Shown here: one piece after another, positions 22,001 to 30,914 of the stretch
Numbering within the stretch: position 1 is the first letter of the stretch
Layout of the letters: each line of letters starts with the position of its first letter
Source: Effrenium voratum
Lineage: Eukaryota > Sar > Dinophyceae > Suessiales > Symbiodiniaceae
DNA length: 64,000 bases
Assembly (NCBI GenBank): GCA_963377175.1
Contig: CAUJNA010000480.1
Span: forward strand, 884,364-948,363
Direction of reading: 5' to 3'
Made by a program: the position numbers and the translations under genes
Notes under the pieces: generated by a model
The model's input: the letters and a program-made list of their open reading frames with translations, nothing else
Told to the model about the DNA's origin: nothing
Databases searched by the model: none

Positions 22001-24801
22001 CCCAGGCGGCCTGGAGGCAAAGGACTGAGTCACATGGGGGTTGTGGACATTTGCCCTTCTGCGGCACTAAATGGGTCATTCCCACTGCTTGATCACTAAG
22101 GGGATACAAGCAAGGTATCACAGAAAGTTGCAAGCAACAAAAGCCATGCAAGTCACAGCTTCTTTCCATCCCCAGCCTGCACGCTGCTCTCGAGGTCGCC
22201 ACGGGCCAGCTGCGCCCGGATCAGGCAGCCGTAGGTGGAGGCGTCTGGCACCACGTCCTGCACTTGGCGGTGGGAGCTAACCCAAGCTGAGCTCCAGCCA
22301 AAAAGCCCTGACTTAATAATACTTGGGAGGGGGAACACCAAATAACATCTTATGCAGGCTGCGGCTGTCTTGGCCTACAGCGAGCTCGAGATGCCACAAG
22401 GATCTACCTCAGCTTTTGCCACCAAACCGAACAAAGTGTTTTTGTTCCCATACGTATCTAGCAGCCCTCAAAATGCACAATGGTGTCCAAAAGGTTTTAG
22501 GTATCCGGCGAAAAAAGGGCCATGTAAATCATAAGGCCACCACCCCTCCTGCAGCGCCATATCCTTGAGAACCTCCGCAGAGTGGTCGAGGCCTTGGCCC
22601 CGGGCCAAAATGGAGATGACCGTGTGGTACCTCGGGGCAAAAGCGGAGGGGCGGGGGCGGCCAGGCCGTTGGGCCAGCCTCTGACTTAAACATGAAACAA
22701 TTTGCGCAACCCGGGTCGCATGTGTTCAATATCTTGGGCGGCGGTGGTTGAAACCGCCTCTATCCACCACCTGTGATATCCCTTCCAAGAAAACGCAAAT
22801 TTCCCTCCAATCTCCAATGGAAAAGGCTTAAAACATTGAACCTCCCAGTAGGGTCCAAGAAGGGGGAAAGGGGCGGCTCAATGAGGAACGATCCCAAGCT
22901 GGGAATCTGCAAACATGCCGTTCACAGCCTATGACATGGCGACAGTTTGCTTTTGACTCGCTTTCATAATTCAACAGAGAGCAAGCAGGTATTGCCTCTC
23001 AGAATTGTAAGTGGGCCCACTCCCACAAACCTCCAAAAGCTCAGCCTTCAAGGCATAGGGAAGCCCTGCACTTGGCCTCACTGCTCCTCCTACTCTTCCC
23101 CCCTTCCCCTATCATTCCGCATGCACTTCTCAACTGCCGCTCCCGTGCCACAACCACTTCTACTTCTACCATCACACTGGCCTTGGTATCAAGATGGGTG
23201 ATCAATTCTCTTTGGGGTCCGTTGTTGCTTCTTTCCAAACAAGCAACCAAAATTGAAGCTATGTCCTTTCCGGAAACTCACAAGCCATGGGCTACTGGGC
23301 GAAGGTGTTGGGCCCTGGGCCCAAGCCGAGGCGCAAGGCCCTAGAGTACTCCAAGTCCCGGGTGGCCCCGTAGAGCTCCCAGGCGTCCTTGCCAGGCTGC
23401 ATGACGGAAAAGCGGTCTGGAGTCAAAAGAGAACCAAGAAATACCAAGGGGGAGGACAACCAGGGATTGTAGGCAAGGGTTCGATTGAACAAACAGGTGA
23501 ACGCAGGATGCGAACCTGCGAAGCCGCACTGAGCCAACTTGGGCTCCGCCCTTCTTCCCCCACCAGATAGAGCGCTCCATCCGAAAGCAGTGCTCACCGG
23601 AAGGGCAAATCTAAACGCCGTACTTTGGGAGAAAACCCCCCCACTCTCCTTCCTACAAACCTTCGTAGCAGGATTCTGAGAACCTTTCTGGTGGGTAGGG
23701 GCTGTTGCTCCTTAAAAGCAATTAGCTGTTCTGCTTTTGGCGAAACCCTGGCTATTTATTTCTTCAAAGGCAAACGCTGGCTTAGAGGCAAGCCTCCTGC
23801 ATAAAGGTCAGAGACGAATCAGGCCAAGTGACAGTCTGTGTGACAAGTTCTGCCCCTAAACTTAAATGCAGAACGTATGGGACTGGGCCTGGTTCCTCCC
23901 TTCATGAGCTTCGTCCTGACTGGGAACCATGACCGAACACAAAAAAAACGAAACCAGCGACTGGCTCCTCGCTCTCGCACAGCTTGAACAGCTTCATCAA
24001 AAGCACCGGCGCCTGGCTGAACTGCGCCATCTCCTTGGCTTTGGGCCCAAAAAGGCCTATGGCCTGTAGCCCTCCGAAGCTCCGGGCAAAACAACCTGCA
24101 AAGAATAAGAACCATGGCATGGAAAAATCAGCACATGGCCAGTTGCGAGCAAGTGTTCAGAGTGCCCTGTGCAAATGTTGCCCTTTACCCCCATCTTCGA
24201 TGCTTGAACCACGGTTTACCGGTCAAGGGCACCGTTGTTGCAAACTGCATCTTTGTGAGCTGTTCAGCTTCCGTTGGTAAACAAACCAAGGCAAGACGTC
24301 ACGGGTCACTTACCCTCAGGATCTTTTCATTGGGCCAACCAGTTCTTGGAGGATCCTGTCAGCTAGGCATTGTCAAATGCCCCAAACTGAAATAGTTACC
24401 TGGAGCTTTCACCACAAAGGGTTGGTCGACACTGAAAGGCTCGGAAATGCAACTTGTGAGAGAGCTGAGCTTTTGCGACTTCAATGAATTGCTTTGAAAA
24501 CTCCCAGGCGGCTAAGCCTTGATCCCCCTTGAAACGCATGGCGAATTCGCACTTTCAGATCACACAAAGGCTCATACTGTGGATGGACGAAATCCTGCAC
24601 CATTTGGAGGGCTTCATCCAACTGGTGCAGGACTTTGTCCATCCAGCGTTGTGCGCCTGGCATCCCACGCAACGCACATCCCTTCTCACCCGGACTTCGC
24701 CATCCTTCGCCATTCATTCGCCCGTGCCAAGTCGCCTGCCCGGCGTCTTGGAAGGCCACAATCGACGACGCGATGTCCCCCTGCGCGATGTAGCACAAGA
24801 C
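15944..24801 (-). CDS. Pentatricopeptide-repeat (PPR) protein, at least 12 exons
   Basis: PPR proteins bind RNA in plastids or mitochondria through stacked 35-residue helical pairs. Minus-strand exons: 24736-24801, 23968-24063, 23341-23387, 22549-22630, 22177-22257, 21882-21935, 21101-21211, 20250-20350, 19835-19919, 18411-18464, about 17200-17272, 15944-16037. Phases agree at every junction to 17272. From 22630 the protein has consecutive P-type repeats: YHTVISILARGQGLDHSAEV, then STYGCLIRAQLARGDLESSV with MQRREVRPD, a further repeat with FQAVLDVCAHR, then ATLATLIRLHGRCGDLDSAK, SQVYAGLVCVCMAEGEISEA with MTAAGYQPD, and CYKALLTGSLQQGDLDAAQR. Repeat edges and exon edges do not coincide. The true start (with any targeting leader) and the stop were not found; the family is certain, the partner RNA unknown. 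No SMR, DYW or E domain is visible. Confidence 0.88.
17200..20350 (-). CDS. PPR gene, downstream repeat exons
   Basis: Exons 20250-20350, 19835-19919, 18411-18464 and about 17200-17272. The reading VQPSSATLATLIRLHGRC, then RHSLKVDSQVYAGLVCV, VYEQMTAAGYQPDAACYK and ALLTGSLQQGDLDAAQRLID follows the PPR consensus closely. The end of the last exon is uncertain: GAT^GACGCG near 17204 is one candidate donor, but the frame stays open to about 17006. Confidence 0.88.
18660..18880 (+). repeat. Dispersed repeat, copy B
   Basis: Contains internal tandem copies of GAGTTTGCATTTGATTTAG and TAGTATTGGTAGACTTGAG, plus the blocks GGAGCTTCCTTTTGAG and ATCTTGAGATCCAG that recur inverted at 7985-8220. Confidence 0.65.
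18873..19283 (+). CDS. Unverified 136-codon open frame, Glu/Lys-rich
   Basis: Starts at ATG 18873 and stops at 19281-19283. After a hydrophobic stretch it turns into a charged low-complexity tail rich in EE, KE and PEG. It is AT-richer than the firm exons and lies antisense inside a PPR intron next to a repeat. It could be part of a transposable element, a nested gene, or chance. Confidence 0.22.
   Translation: MVVHFLFPSLISFSLASSLAGWEGAGGLETSAATVAKRKVAMQKVGSKSDRVLQVGVAKLPAGSDLSEMFPDKKEKLALEDLKGEGGEKIQENVEEPVKDKVEEQLEDVPKEEPEGKEEPEGEVDEKKDHKEVAEA
21101..22630 (-). CDS. PPR gene, central repeat exons
   Basis: Four exons: 22549-22630, 22177-22257, 21882-21935, 21101-21211. They read through two full PPR units and part of a third; the linker motif xxPD (VVPD, VRPD) ends repeats as in P-type PPRs. 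Three of the four introns leaving these exons follow a complete CAG codon with GC donors (at 22177, 21882, 21101), and one follows CAG with a GA donor (22549). Confidence 0.88.
21226..21327. repeat. Inverted repeat (about 30-bp arms) in a PPR intron
   Basis: The left arm 21226-21255 (TACCCTCCAATTAACGTGGA then GCCTGACAGG) pairs with the right arm 21294-21327, with a few mismatches and a 4-nt insertion. It sits 15 bp from the acceptor at 21211. It resembles a small non-autonomous element with terminal inverted repeats. Confidence 0.7.
21354..21377 (+). repeat. Dispersed short repeat, copy A
   Basis: Core CCTGGTGGATTCTCA at 21359-21373, with matching flanks (GTCGACCC upstream, CCTAAAAGTGA-like downstream). 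It recurs at 52806-52870. Confidence 0.55.
23341..24801 (-). CDS. PPR gene, upstream exons (helical, repeats degenerate)
   Basis: Exon 24736-24801 codes VLCYIAQGDIASSIVAFQDA plus GQ, which looks like a PPR helix pair. Exon 23968-24063 codes AIGLFGPKAKEMAQFSQAPV and LLMKLFKLCESE. Exon 23341-23387 codes DAWELYGATRDLEYS plus a split Arg codon. All join in frame. Introns use GC (after 24736) and GA (after 23968). The cut after 23341 can slide by one base (AGG shared by both ends). Confidence 0.7.
24580..24645. repeat. Inverted repeat, 23-bp arms
   Basis: Arms 580-602 and 623-645 (TGGATGGACGAAATCCTGCA...) pair at 21 of 23 positions with a 20-nt loop. Part of the right arm (CCAACTGGTGCAGGA) recurs at 60805-60819. 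The open frame across it (24481-24798 -) is an artefact of the hairpin. Confidence 0.75.
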
Positions 24802-27800
24802 CTGTCTTGTCGCGGGGAGAATGGGAAGAACACCATGTGTGCAAAGGTTGGGACGGGCAAGGCCAATTTGTCAACATACTAATTCACCAAAGCCTCTGCC
24901 TCAAACGGGAAGCCCCCCCCTCCCGTGGCAAAGCAAGTGCATCATAGCTTGTTTCATGTCTGGTGAGGTCATTGATTGGCCAGTCGGATCCCTTGAATCT
25001 CCGAGCTTTAAGGCTGCACATGCGGTTCACATTTGCTGCCTACTGTGCTGCCTGCCTCCATTGGCCAATGCATTCCAACAACAAATGCCCAACTCGATGT
25101 TACAACCGCACACACGCCCTTCGGTCAGCTCGAAGCTTCAAATTCCAGCTGATCCCAGGTTTCTGAATAGACACCCCCATTCCCGGGGCGGCGCCTTCTT
25201 GCAAAAGGTCTCTTCTGCACTGAGCCACCTGCACACTCGAATGTCTGGAAGACAGTGTGGATTCACTGCGTGTAAAGCCATCAAGTCAAGCAATTCTCCC
25301 GCTGTGATTCTCCCGGCTGTCAATGCGCTGCGCCAGTTGCAGCTGCTGTTGATGAGCTTACCCTTCAGAACACATAATGAACACCCTCTTGTCAGCTTCC
25401 ATGATTGTCGAAGGGTTAAACTACAAACGGACCAACTCGCCTGACCTCAGCTGCCCACATGCCAGCTGAAGAGCCATCACAGAACCCCTAAGCAAAATGT
25501 GCAGCCCGGCCAGATTCCCTCCAATGACAAGCCCGGCAAAGTGGACACAAGCAAGCACACCCACAGAATGGATCACCGATGTCAGCTTCCTCAGTTGTCC
25601 GCAAGGCTAACGCTGGCCCGCCCCCGGAACATGGCACAGCAACATGCATATTCCTTTCTTGCTTCTGTGCGCACTGCACGTGATCAAGCTTGGATCGGCA
25701 TACGGAGTTGTTGGTCGAGAAAAGGTGCAACGACAAAGAACGCGACTCATCGTGCATGGAACAGGTGAGCAGCTGGCCACGCAAATGAGCAGGCGGGCAG
25801 GCAGGTACTACAAGGACCTAAACAATTCGAATAGGGTTGAGGGGTCCTTTGACACGAGTTCTAATCATGGGAGCAAACTGTCAGTCCTCTTTTTCCAAAT
25901 CCTGGAAGGGGACTTTTGAGGCGTTGTCCGTTTCCATCAATCTCCTGTCATGCTTCCCTGATTATTGGAAAGAGGGTACCCTCTCGCCAACATGGAGCCT
26001 GACTAAAGGCTTCAAGAAGAACAGTTTTCCTCTCAAGGACCTTCTGGCTTCCGCGGTAGCAGGCCAAATCCCTCCCACACCCTCGGCCGCCATAGCACCT
26101 CTTCTCTGGTTCCGGCTCTGGCTGGGGCTTCCTCCCCACGAGGCAGCGCAGCAGCCAGCGCAACAGGAAGAAGTTGAACAGCACCAAAAGGACGGTGAGA
26201 ATGTCCCAACCTGCACATCTGCCAAGGTTCACATCATGAACTGAAAATAGGGACTGGGAATAGGTACCCCTTAAAGTCTGCAGGCCCACTTTCGAGCAAT
26301 ACTTCACGTGATACAGGCCATTGGCAAGAGACACTGTAGTATTCCTTCAACCCTCTGGATCACTTCCACGATAGGTGGACAGATGGCAACTCACGTACTG
26401 AAAAGAGAGAAGTAAGGAGCCTTCACCAAGGGTGAGCCCGTTCTACCTCCCGCATGAGCTGGTTGCGAATCGTGCTCCAACCACCGATGATAACCTGAGG
26501 GGGGGATGACAGCTTCCCAGACTCCAAAACAGCATCCAACAAGAGGGTCCAAGCAGCACAGGGCTCAGTCTTCCCAGCATTCCTGGCAAAACTGGACCAA
26601 AAGCTAGCATCCTTGAATGAGCGTGCCAACGAGCATACCCGAGGTGGTGTCAACGGCGCATCGGCAAATACTTTCCGGCACCGCCTTGGACCCAAGGTTA
26701 CCAGATGCACGGCGTGCTGGGAACATTGCTTGAGATGGCACTGAATCCCTCATATGTCCAATAAATCCAACTCAGTTGCTGTTTCTTGTGTCAGCCCTTC
26801 CGCTACCCTCCAGGCCAACAAACAATAGAAGTGGACATCAGCAGGCTTCTGCATAGATCACAGACCTGCCACACCGTTCCTGTGGCAAAAACCGTAAGTT
26901 TCCTTCGAGCGCAACAGCCAACGTGACTCCTGAAGTGTTGCAACTCGAACCCTACGGCACTGCTGCCGCGTGGCTGATTGACCTCAACCAGCTCGGAGGG
27001 ATATCGGAGCCAGTTGAAGCCAAAGTGGAGACAACGGAGAAGTCGGCCATTGCGAGTGGCGGGTAATATCGATATGGATAGCGTGAAGGCTACGTTAGAA
27101 GCAGAACAGCTGCAAGCGAGCTGATTTTTTGAGTCGGCGAAGAAATGCAGCATACGGCCAACTGCGAGAGCTGCAAACAACAGTGATTTCACAAGCCCAA
27201 ACCAAAATAAACTCATGACAAGTATGGCAACAAAACCAATCCCAATTCAAGCCTCCTTCATGGATCGCATGTTGAGCTGACAGATCACGTAGGTGGACAA
27301 AATTAAGAACCGAATGCCTTTCAGATTTGCTCGTCACGCGGAAGAAACACCACGAGAAGAAGCAAGTCCAAACATGTGACACTGTGCTGTTCCTAGCTCC
27401 TCAGAATCAAGGTAGGTTCCTCTTCGAGTGGTGTCTAAAGCGGGAGCCTGAAGAAACAAATGCAAAGGGTGCAATCCATGAGCAAATTTCCCCGGATTCA
27501 CCGCGGGGATCTGCTTTCAATTTTCGCGCCGCCACGAGCGCTAGTCTGTGCGGCAGATCGCAGATCGCCCTTCCCTGCACTGGGCATACTCTTGGTTGCT
27601 TCCGCTCCGATTTTGCGGAGAAAAGTTGGGAGTTTTACAGCGCGTTTTCACCGAGCCAACTCTAAATCTACGCCGGTGCGACGGCGCGACATGTTCTCTC
27701 AATGGTGAAGAAGCTCCATGTCACTAGTTTCGTTGGCACCCAATGTACGTGATTTGCTGGTCCCTGGTTGCGAAATTTGGGGTTTTCTCAGGCTTGCGGC

Positions 27801-28337
27801 TACCACTCACTCTCAGATTCAGCGCGTTGGGATGAGGCGCTTCACCTCAGCGCGGGCAAAGCCTGCGAGCAACATTGGGCCCAACTGGGTGCCTTAGTAG
27901 CCTGGTACTGGTGACCAACGTGAGGCCAGTCATAAGCGCACACACCCACACATATATTGTCACTAGGAAGTCATATCACTCATGAGGAGTCCTGGCCAAA
28001 TGTTCGATTGGTCGATCAGCTAGAAACACTGCTACCACAAGGCTGGCTTTCAGCCTCGGCTCAAGTTAGATTTGTGCTGCATTGTCTTCTCACCATGGCA
28101 CCAGCAAAGCATAGCAAAGCCAACCACTCAAAAACCCGCGGGACCCCCCCCCCCCCCCCGCCCTCTGTCGTTCGCACAAACCCAAACCTTGCTTACAGGG
28201 ATCCGCTCTATCAGCGGAATCCAAGCTGGTCAACGCCAGTAAAACAAACATTGGCCCCCTTTCGTCTTGAAATGCGCTTCGACCAACAGCAGCTGAGAGC
28301 ATATCCGAAAATGAGCACGCCTTCTGAGCCCGGCACA
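24802..28337. other. Spacer between PPR and SEC31 genes, with unassigned coding-like bits
   Basis: Should contain the 5' end of the PPR gene and the 3' end of SEC31. Only the 26099-26210 exon looks coding. 27480-27700 is GC-rich and open on the + strand, but without a family match. No spliced-leader relic was recognised. Confidence 0.4.
26099..26210 (-). CDS. Isolated exon with one membrane helix
   Basis: Minus strand, acceptor GTGCAG^GTTGGG at 26210 and donor AGAG^GTGCT at 26099. The peptide is WDILTVLLVLFNFFLLRWLL, then RCLVGRKPQPEPEPEKR: a membrane helix followed by a basic turn and a Pro/Glu repeat. It could be the N-terminal part of the PPR gene (targeting leader) or a separate gene; phases do not join it directly to 24801. 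Confidence 0.45.
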
Positions 28338-30914
28338 CCCATCAACCAACTCTTGTTTGCGTCCCAGTCCACGCTAAACAGCTCCTGCTGCACTTTGGTG
28401 GCACCTGCGTAGTCCTGGCGCCAAGCGGCCCCTTTCTCCAAATTGCAGCTGAGCCAACCACGTGCGGAGACATGTGGTTGAGCTCAGAGTGCTTGCATGA
28501 AAACTCTGAAAAGGACGAACATCTGGTTGTTCAACCCAGCGCCGGCCTTCCCAACTACAATGAATCAGGCATTAAGGCTGACAAGCGCTCTGCATGCACA
28601 TGCAAAGGCACCAAGCCCAAGCGATTGTCAAGTCGGCGTCTTGGGCTTCACTTTTTGATTTATGAATTGGGCGCAAGCCGTCCTAAATCGGAGCCACTGA
28701 CTTGCCGTCACATTCCAACAAAGCAAACATGGACACAACAAAGATCCAATGCTCCCCTTCGGGTGCAACGTGCCCGAAGCTGCGGGGTCGCTCCTGTGCT
28801 TCCATGGCCTTTGCCAACTGGAGGACCTTCTGAGAGCAGGCCGTCTTCAGCTGCCCGTTCTGGAGCTTCATGTAGAGCTCCTGCAGCTAGCAGGGCGCAA
28901 AGAGTCGTCGGATGAACAAGGCGACTCTCTGTTTTAGGTAATGCCGAGCACAGGCTCGGAAGAACATGGAAGGCCGGCAAAATTCAGCCCTGCTAGAAAC
29001 TGAAAACTTCCCGGTCATCACAAGAAGTGGGGTGGCCTGCGACAAGCTACATATCGAGTAGCACACTACAGCCAATAGGACAACATAAGCTCGCCGTCAA
29101 GTACCCTTGGTGCCAGCCCCCTATGTGGTGCTCAGCTCACCCTTTACAGGATTGCTTGTCGCTGGTGACTACTTGCCAAGACAATTGAAAGATCGGGGGC
29201 GTGCCGTGTTCAACTCAAATGAGGCACAGTCTTTGCCCCATGTCGCCCCCACCCCGCAACTTGCATTGCGCGCCTCATGCCAACGCCTTGGAAAGGGTAA
29301 GTATGCCTGAGCAATGCCTTCAGCCTTGGCCGAGCTTGGGGCGCCTAGAAGCTTGAATGTCATAGTCATGTAGACCAAGCTACATCAGGGAAAACTGATG
29401 GACCCGCACAACAGGTTCCAACGGTACCTAGCCATTTCCGTGCACGCATTGAGAAAACCTTGCAAGCTGTGCCTCTAGTCTCTTGGAGATGTCTTCTCTC
29501 TTCTTGGCGTTGCCGTCGTTGGAGGCATCCAGCAGCATGGTGAAGACATTCCTCACGTGCGCCAAGTCGTGTGCCGCCATGGGCTCACCCAAGGTGCTGC
29601 TGGGCCCAGACTTCTCCTGGCGAGCAGTCTGCTCAAGAAAGTCTTGGACATGGAGGTGGATGGAATCCCTGCTATTGACCTGCGACCTTTCTCTGTGAAC
29701 ACTGTCACTCTCCGGCTCCTGGATGGCCATGTTTGCGCCAGCCACCGCCTGGCAAAGGAAAGGCAGAACAGAATATATGTCCAGAACCAGGACAGGCATG
29801 GCCGAACCAAGTGGATGCACAACGAGTCACTTGATCAAAAGGTTGCCTGTGCCTTCCGTCCCATGGTCTGGCTAAGAACCCGCAAAGGCGAGCCTGCAAA
29901 ACATGGCATCAATAGGATGTCAAGTGACCCCTGCCTAAATTACCACAGCACGACCAGTACCAAAAAGAATCCACCCAAAAGGCTCGCAACTCCAGGTTTG
30001 CGACGGTTGTAGCCCAAAATGCGAAACGCATTTAGCCGTGTGCAGAAATTGCGCTCGGGCTTACGCGTGATCGCGGTGTGTCTGGCTTTCCATGCCATGT
30101 GCCATGCGCAGCTGGGGCATGGCGATGGCTTCCCAAACAGACTCATCATGGCGGCCCAATAAAAATAAAAATAAAACACGAGTGATGGCGACAAATTAAT
30201 TTGCTCCCTTGACCACGGCAGCTTTAAGAAGCTTCCTTTTGGAAGCGTTGGAAACTGAGACATACTCGGCACATTGTGAACAAGTCGCGCCATGATTGGC
30301 ATGATGCCCTGTGATGCTCCTACATGTTGCAAGTACCAAAATAAGACTGTACCTAACAACAAACATGTGTATTACATACACCTACAAACAAAGTTCTGCA
30401 TCCAATTGCAACATGCAACATCGTGCAACATATTACCTAGCTCTACTCCAGGCACGGCACAGTCAACCCCCCCCCCCGACTGGTGCGGAACCCATCGCCT
30501 GGTTGGTGGACAGCTTCTGCATGGCCTGCCGTCCCGATGAGAGCGCAGTGCGTCAAAGTTTGGCCCCTGTTGGCAAATGGCCATGAGGAGCCTGGAGAGC
30601 CAACCTTGAATCATCTTCAAACACTCTTGTTTCAACAACATCCTCCCCCAAAAAAGGGAGTTTGTTCCTGGCGCTTTCGCCCGCCCTACCCCGGACCGTA
30701 ACTTTCTCTCAACTGAAGAAATCTGACCTTGGCCCAACATGTGATGCTTGATGTTGCCAAACGAATATGTTGGGCCCCGCCCCAATCCACCCACCGGCAG
30801 GCGCCTTGGTGGGCAGGGGCCAAGCGACCGGCAGGCCCTCTGTCACCGGCATGGCCGAGGCCGTGGGTGCCGTGGACTTGCTGGGCTGCGGGGGCGCCGG
30901 CGCGCATGCCTGAC
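28338..30914 (-). CDS. SEC31: SEC31 C-terminal region (exons 26-30)
   Basis: Exon 26 ends the linker: PPQPSKSTAPTASAMPVTEG and LPVAWPLPTK. Exon 27 is a 27-nt microexon coding AMQKLSTNQ. Exon 28 has LAHVRNVFTMLLDASN and EDISKRLE; exon 29 ELYMKLQNGQLKTACSQKVL; exon 30 TKVQQELFSVDWDANKSWLM. This is the conserved C-terminal helical bundle of SEC31, close to its end. The final codons and stop are probably in one more short exon. Confidence 0.9.

Noticed and set aside
23485..23603. tRNA-like pattern on the minus strand (TGGCTCAGTGCGG resembling an A box, GCAGGTTCGCATCCTGC as a T-arm, ends that can pair)
   Set aside because: The A-box-like and B-box-like parts are only about 20 nt apart with no anticodon arm between them, and the total span is about 103 nt, so it cannot fold as a tRNA.
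24481..24798. 105-codon minus frame (LHQLDEALQMVQDFVH region)
   Set aside because: Only the 24736-24798 part fits the PPR exon; the rest is produced by the 23-bp hairpin.
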